From: Ananas comosus
Taxonomy: Eukaryota; Streptophyta; Magnoliopsida; Poales; Bromeliaceae
Assembly (NCBI RefSeq): GCF_001540865.1
Contig: NC_033637.1
Location: 5,378,466-5,442,465 of the forward strand
Direction of reading: 5' to 3'
DNA length: 64,000 nt
Shown here: in pieces, positions 60,874 through 64,000 of the stretch
Layout: the number at the start of each line of letters is the position of its first letter
Numbering within the stretch: the stretch's first letter is position 1
Notes under the pieces: generated by a model
What the model was told of the DNA's origin: nothing
The model's database searches: none
What the model saw: the letters and a program-made list of their open reading frames with translations, nothing else
Made by a program: the position numbers and the translations under genes

Positions 60874-63779
60874 CATTTTTGCTCAATTAAAGACACCTTA
60901 TGACTAGTTACTTGTCAAAATATGTCTCCTATTAGTCTACGTAGATCAGGAAAACTATAAGTACCAAAAATTTTCTTTTCTGTTTAAAATTTTTATCATC
61001 TATTTGAAAGCAAAAGTACCTGTGAGTTCTGTATAGTTTAAGCTATGAAAAAGCAGCAGCCTGTAGGTCCCCAGTCACCACCAATACAAGGCCTAGGTTG
61101 TAATGATTCAACCCAGCTGACCAATATTAGCAACTTGATAGGGTTAAATCACTAGCCCAACATGCTTAACCCAGGTACCAATGTTAATTTGCTCGTTGTT
61201 TTATACCGAAGCATAGTCTCTACACAATCCGATATGAGACTGTTGAGGCATGACAAGCTTCTCGTTAGGCTCATTCCACTATTGTCGCCTTCCGCATTTC
61301 TTGCTCCCCCTACAGTTCGAGTAACGCCTAGGATGCATAATTAGCTAGTTCAACATGATGGTGTGACAACTTAACCTGGTCCTCTAGTATTAGTAACTTG
61401 TGGGGCCTAAATCACTGGCCCTAGAAAGCTGTAGCCCACGTTATAAATACTTTGTCCTGGTGCTTATATATGGAAGATAGTGCCTACGCTATCCTATATG
61501 GGATTATTGGAGCTTTACATTGGTTGTGCCTACGCTATCCTATGCTATCACTCGTCACAGTTTTCACATGTATCATTGTTGTGATGTTTTTTATTGGCTG
61601 CGCCCTATACGCAGCTGCTTACCTTGTTTATTGTGTGCAGGCACATATATATGCTAATGAGCAAGTTGATCCAAATAGAAGTGTTTCTGGAAATGTGAGC
61701 ATTTGCTCAGCTTTTCTTGCAAATATCGATGAGCACAAATCAGTTTCAGTCAGAATTTTTGGGAAAAATTTTGATCTACCACCATGGTCTGTGAGCATAT
61801 TGCCTGATTGTCAAAACGTGGCTTTCAACACTGCCAAGGTAAAATCCTGTTTGGGATGTCATTTGTTGTACATGTTGTTGCTATAATATGGAGCTCAGTT
61901 CTTCTATATTGTAAACAGCTATATACGATTGCTGAAAACGAAAACGAAGCTCATTTAACTTCTAAGTTGCTTTGTTATGGCAAAGTTTGTAGTACTCATC
62001 TTGAGCGAAGTAAATTTCTTCTTCACCGGTCTATCAGCATGCTGCCATATTGCAAAAGATGTCACTTTTAGATGTGATCTCATCTTCACTTCATGTAATT
62101 TTGCCAATTTGAGTGTCTGTTAGCATTTTGCCTATTTGCAAAGGTTTTGCTGTCAGGTGGAGTTCTCAGCTTAGCTTAGCTTAGATTTTGTAAAATTCAA
62201 CTTTCTCTAGTTTTCATGTGAAGCTGCAAATCCAACAATTGCTTCATTACAAGTAAATATCAAATGAAATTCAGTATTGAAAAATCTGGAAAGCTCTTGT
62301 TACATAAGTCGGAAAATAATTCTTTTCCTGATTATATAACATGTTGGAGTTGAATCTGGCATAAATTGGCGTCTCTTCTCCATTTATTAGTGCATGGGTG
62401 AACTTTTCAAATAAGTGTGCATGCAAGAGCTGAAAGGCCTATTCCATTAGCTTCTCACCGCACCGCCACCCTACACACACCTTCCCCTCCGCCCCCCCCA
62501 ACCCAAAACACACACGAGAAAAAAAGAAAACACACACACACACACACATAAAAACCCATAAAAAAAAGAGGTTTTTATCCCTCTTCACAATCTAAGTTGT
62601 TAGACTAAAAGTTATGCGTTATATAGAAGAGAGTTTTGTTTCGCAATTCATTTACACATTTCTCAATGATGGTGCAGTCAGATGCAAGGTATTGAAGGAT
62701 TTTTCTTACGGATAGTACACAGTTGATAAGATGTATGAGGATATATAATATAATGTCACTTCCTTACAATTTGAATACTGAGGATATATGATATAATGCC
62801 ACTTACCATTTGAATATTGGATTTTTTTTTTTTTTGGGGAAATGTGAGCATTAATTTCTATTCTATGTGTAGTATTCTTGGGTTTAATAATGCCGTGATT
62901 TTACCAGGTAGGAACACAGCTTTCAATAAAAACAGTAGAATCTGGATCTCCCAGTTATTCAACTGCATCGGCACCTGGGTTTTTACTACTAGATGGGAAA
63001 GACTTGCATATTTCAAAGACGTGGTCAATTCTGAAAGAACCAATTGGTGCATGGGGCAATAATAGCTTTACTACTCAAGGCATATTGGAGCATCTAAATG
63101 TGACGAAGGACGTATCTGACTACCTATGGTACATTACCAGGTAAAGGATGATGATCTAAAGGTTTTTAAGAATTAGGAAAGAATTGCATCATGCTGTTAC
63201 TTCGTTTGTAGTGTTTATCAGATAAGATGTCTAGATCTCTAATGGCAGATTGTAAAAGAAGGTCTGTGTTGATAATATGACTACTACTATGTAATTTTCT
63301 CTGCTTGCTCAGCACCTGTCATTGATTAAGCACAAAGTAATGCCTACGTAAATTTTGATGAAATTCAGAGTAAATATTTCTGATGAGGATGTTGCATTTT
63401 GGGATGAAAAAGGTGCTTCACCGTTCATTACGATAAACAAAACGCGTGATGTGGTTCGCATTTTTGTAAATGGGCACCTTTCAGGTACTAATTTAAGTTC
63501 TTTCTGATATGCAATTTTGTTATCTTTTTAATTTTTCTAATACTGCTGATATATCAATTGCTTGAAATGCTTGAAGTCACATATTTATCATATGATTTAT
63601 CTTGAGTTTCTTCCTTTAATGCCCCAGTCAATTAAATTGAGCCTCCTCTATATTCTTCTAAAAGGATCTGTTATACTGAAGGTAGTAAGGTTGGTCACTG
63701 GGTGTCGGTGGAGCAGCCTGTTCAATTAGTTGAGGGATACAACGAATTAGCTATTTTAACGGAGACAGTGGGATTGCAG
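50281..63779 (+). CDS. BGAL9: beta-galactosidase, GH35, BGAL9-type (partial, 3' end off window)
   Basis: Secreted beta-galactosidase removing terminal beta-galactosyl residues from cell-wall polysaccharides or glycoproteins. Exons: 50281-50493, 51763-51858, 51959-52071, 53028-53094, 53829-53921, 56082-56225, 56443-56531, 56749-56854, 57792-57879, 58031-58155, 61641-61838, 62908-63140, 63369-63484, 63682-63779; phase consistent, 593 codons. The N-terminus has a hydrophobic signal peptide ([20 protein letters not shown]). [16 protein letters not shown] opens the GH35 domain; [15 protein letters not shown] carries the acid/base Glu198; [11 protein letters not shown] carries the nucleophile Glu267; [13 protein letters not shown] and [20 protein letters not shown] are highly typical. 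[25 protein letters not shown] and [15 protein letters not shown] point to the BGAL9 subgroup, whose members continue to a C-terminal lectin-like domain not in the window. Confidence 0.95.
50786..51600. repeat. AT-rich MITE-like repeat, family G, in intron 1
   Basis: Begins tagcccgttcggattggg and ends near ttcgaaccaaacgaag. Contains a long low-complexity tract of aaattt words with internal inverted repeats around the N at 51191 (atattacctctttcattata versus its complement). The right part matches 11750-11940 in reverse. Confined to intron 1 of the beta-galactosidase gene. Confidence 0.55.
54029..54396. mobile_element. hAT-like MITE, ggcacgg family
   Basis: Flanked by the 8-bp direct repeat attgattg (54021-54028 and 54397-54404). 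Ends ggaggatttaagtg / cacttaaaaatcctca are near-complementary. The interior is rich in gtgccgatcac, ggcacggt and gtgccg words. Located in beta-galactosidase intron 5. A close relative lies at 59277-59622. Confidence 0.75.
54405..56081. other. rest of beta-galactosidase intron 5
   Basis: AT-rich intron sequence. A poly-T run at about 55699-55713 may be an old retroelement tail. No exon recognised. Confidence 0.45.
56878..56935 (+). repeat. ~29-bp tandem duplication in intron 8
   Basis: The unit gttgtcacttacaggtttta followed by tgagttgct occurs twice. Each copy contains acttacaggt, which resembles a splice border but is not used by the protein frame. Confidence 0.85.
58673..59008. mobile_element. 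Stowaway-like MITE in intron 10
   Basis: Perfect 15-bp terminal inverted repeats, tagggatgcaaatgg and ccatttgcatcccta. If the outer TA is the target, the element runs from ggg to ccc with a TA duplication, as in Tc1/mariner-type MITEs. The interior is GC-rich, with repeated ccgccc and gggcggtaagtgggag words. Confidence 0.65.
59115..59640. mobile_element. family F-like MITE, split by an hAT-like MITE
   Basis: The left half gtggagctagaattctattg and the right half atagtatattagctcaac flank the insert at 59277-59622. Together they look like one element of the agttgagctagaata type. Flanks of the insert carry the duplicated ctatcaat. Confidence 0.55.
59277..59622. mobile_element. hAT-like MITE with 8-bp duplication
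   Basis: 346 bp. Terminal inverted repeats caaggatttaagtgcc / ggcgcttaaatccttg (15 of 16 pair). Flanked by ctatcaat at 59269-59276 and 59623-59630, the 8-bp duplication of hAT-type transposition. Interior rich in gtgccgatgcgtgtcgg and ggcacgg words, shared with 54029-54396. Confidence 0.85.
59645..59736 (+). repeat. microsatellites (CT)n, (TA)n and (GTGC)n
   Basis: A CT then TA tract at about 59645-59680, then (GTGC)n/(GCGT)n at about 59694-59735. Confidence 0.9.
59738..60284. mobile_element. hairpin MITE, family A
   Basis: The left arm gagttgagctggaatgct, then tttgttttcgatgatg... pairs with the right arm, which ends cgatagtattctagctcaac. The pair of arms carries the shared block gatcgacaccgttgaacatg. 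The neighbouring copy follows directly. Confidence 0.75.
60285..60812. mobile_element. hairpin MITE, family A, adjacent copy
   Basis: Begins gagttgagctagagttgag and ends ctagctcaactctctctc. The interior block gatcggcaccgttgaacat matches the previous element at high identity, so the two look like a recent tandem or nested pair. Confidence 0.75.
60812..60870 (+). repeat. microsatellite (CT)n(TA)n
   Basis: A CT tract then TA tract at the right end of the hairpin pair, as at 42113-42170 and 59645-59680. Confidence 0.9.
60871..61640. other. end of beta-galactosidase intron 10
   Basis: AT-balanced intron DNA. 61080-61500 has paired words (atcactagcccaacatg / atcactggccctagaa; tatcctatatgggatta / tatcctatgctatc) and resembles an old LTR end, but I could not define it. 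Exon 11 starts at 61641. Confidence 0.4.
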
Positions 63780-64000
63780 GTAGTCTAATTTTTATTCATA
63801 TAGTGGTTTTGATACTATGTTGTCTGTTGCATTACGAAATTCTGTTTTCAGCAAAGAATGCACATATGTAGTCCTAACTACCCAGTCTATCATGTTCCGA
63901 TATTCTCCAAGTAACATTGTTTATTTTTTAGCTAACAAAATGTGGTTTGGTTTAGTCCATCGTATGTTGTGCCAATTTGCCTTGCAACCCCCAAAATATA

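Noticed and set aside
61452..61886. 144-codon plus-strand frame
   Set aside because: Only 61641-61838 is an exon; the rest is intron read through in the same frame.

Overview
This is a plant nuclear genome window. It has intron-rich genes with GT-AG splice sites, AT-rich introns packed with small transposons, and GC-rich first exons. Codon and intron style and the protein matches suggest a monocot; Poales, possibly a pineapple relative, is a guess from the repeat style. No prokaryotic or organellar gene order is present. Two single N bases (45640, 51191) mark unresolved positions in hairpin or AT-repeat DNA.

Four protein genes are supported, all read by splicing exons together with consistent phase. 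(1) Minus strand, 11219 down to 6860 and off the left edge: plant sulfite oxidase, nine exons, 267 codons visible. Its next intron holds a 6.4 kb degenerate LINE (328..6736) flanked by a 15-bp target-site duplication. (2) Minus strand, 31581 to 20160: FIGL1 (fidgetin-like 1 AAA ATPase), 13 exons, 683 aa, complete. (3) Minus strand, 39178 to 33001: a probable plastid-targeted membrane protein of unknown function, 5 exons, 292 aa, complete; a 2.6 kb likely solo LTR lies in its third intron. (4) Plus strand, 50281 to 63779 and off the right edge: a BGAL9-type GH35 beta-galactosidase, 14 exons, 593 codons visible.

Everything else is intergenic or intronic and mostly transposon-derived. Regions by content: 1-312 intron; 328-6736 LINE; 11.4-20.1 kb intergenic with nested hairpin elements, a SINE and an hAT-like element; FIGL1 introns with a candidate Helitron carrying a very GC-rich block and two MITEs; 39.3-50.2 kb intergenic with a dense cluster of hairpin elements, one of which has captured pieces of two host genes; beta-galactosidase introns with Stowaway-like, hAT-like and paired hairpin elements. 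For reference I label recurring hairpin families A to G in the entries.

The four genes do not form a pathway (sulfite detoxification, meiotic recombination control, plastid membrane protein, cell-wall galactoside hydrolysis). The most notable observation is a LINE and a tRNA-derived SINE that share the same 3' tail within one window, each with its own perfect 15-bp target-site duplication. This looks like a SINE mobilised by its LINE partner. Second is the 43.1-44.4 kb element with captured, fused host gene fragments and an empty relative 2.5 kb away. I did not find a clearly undescribed multi-gene system.
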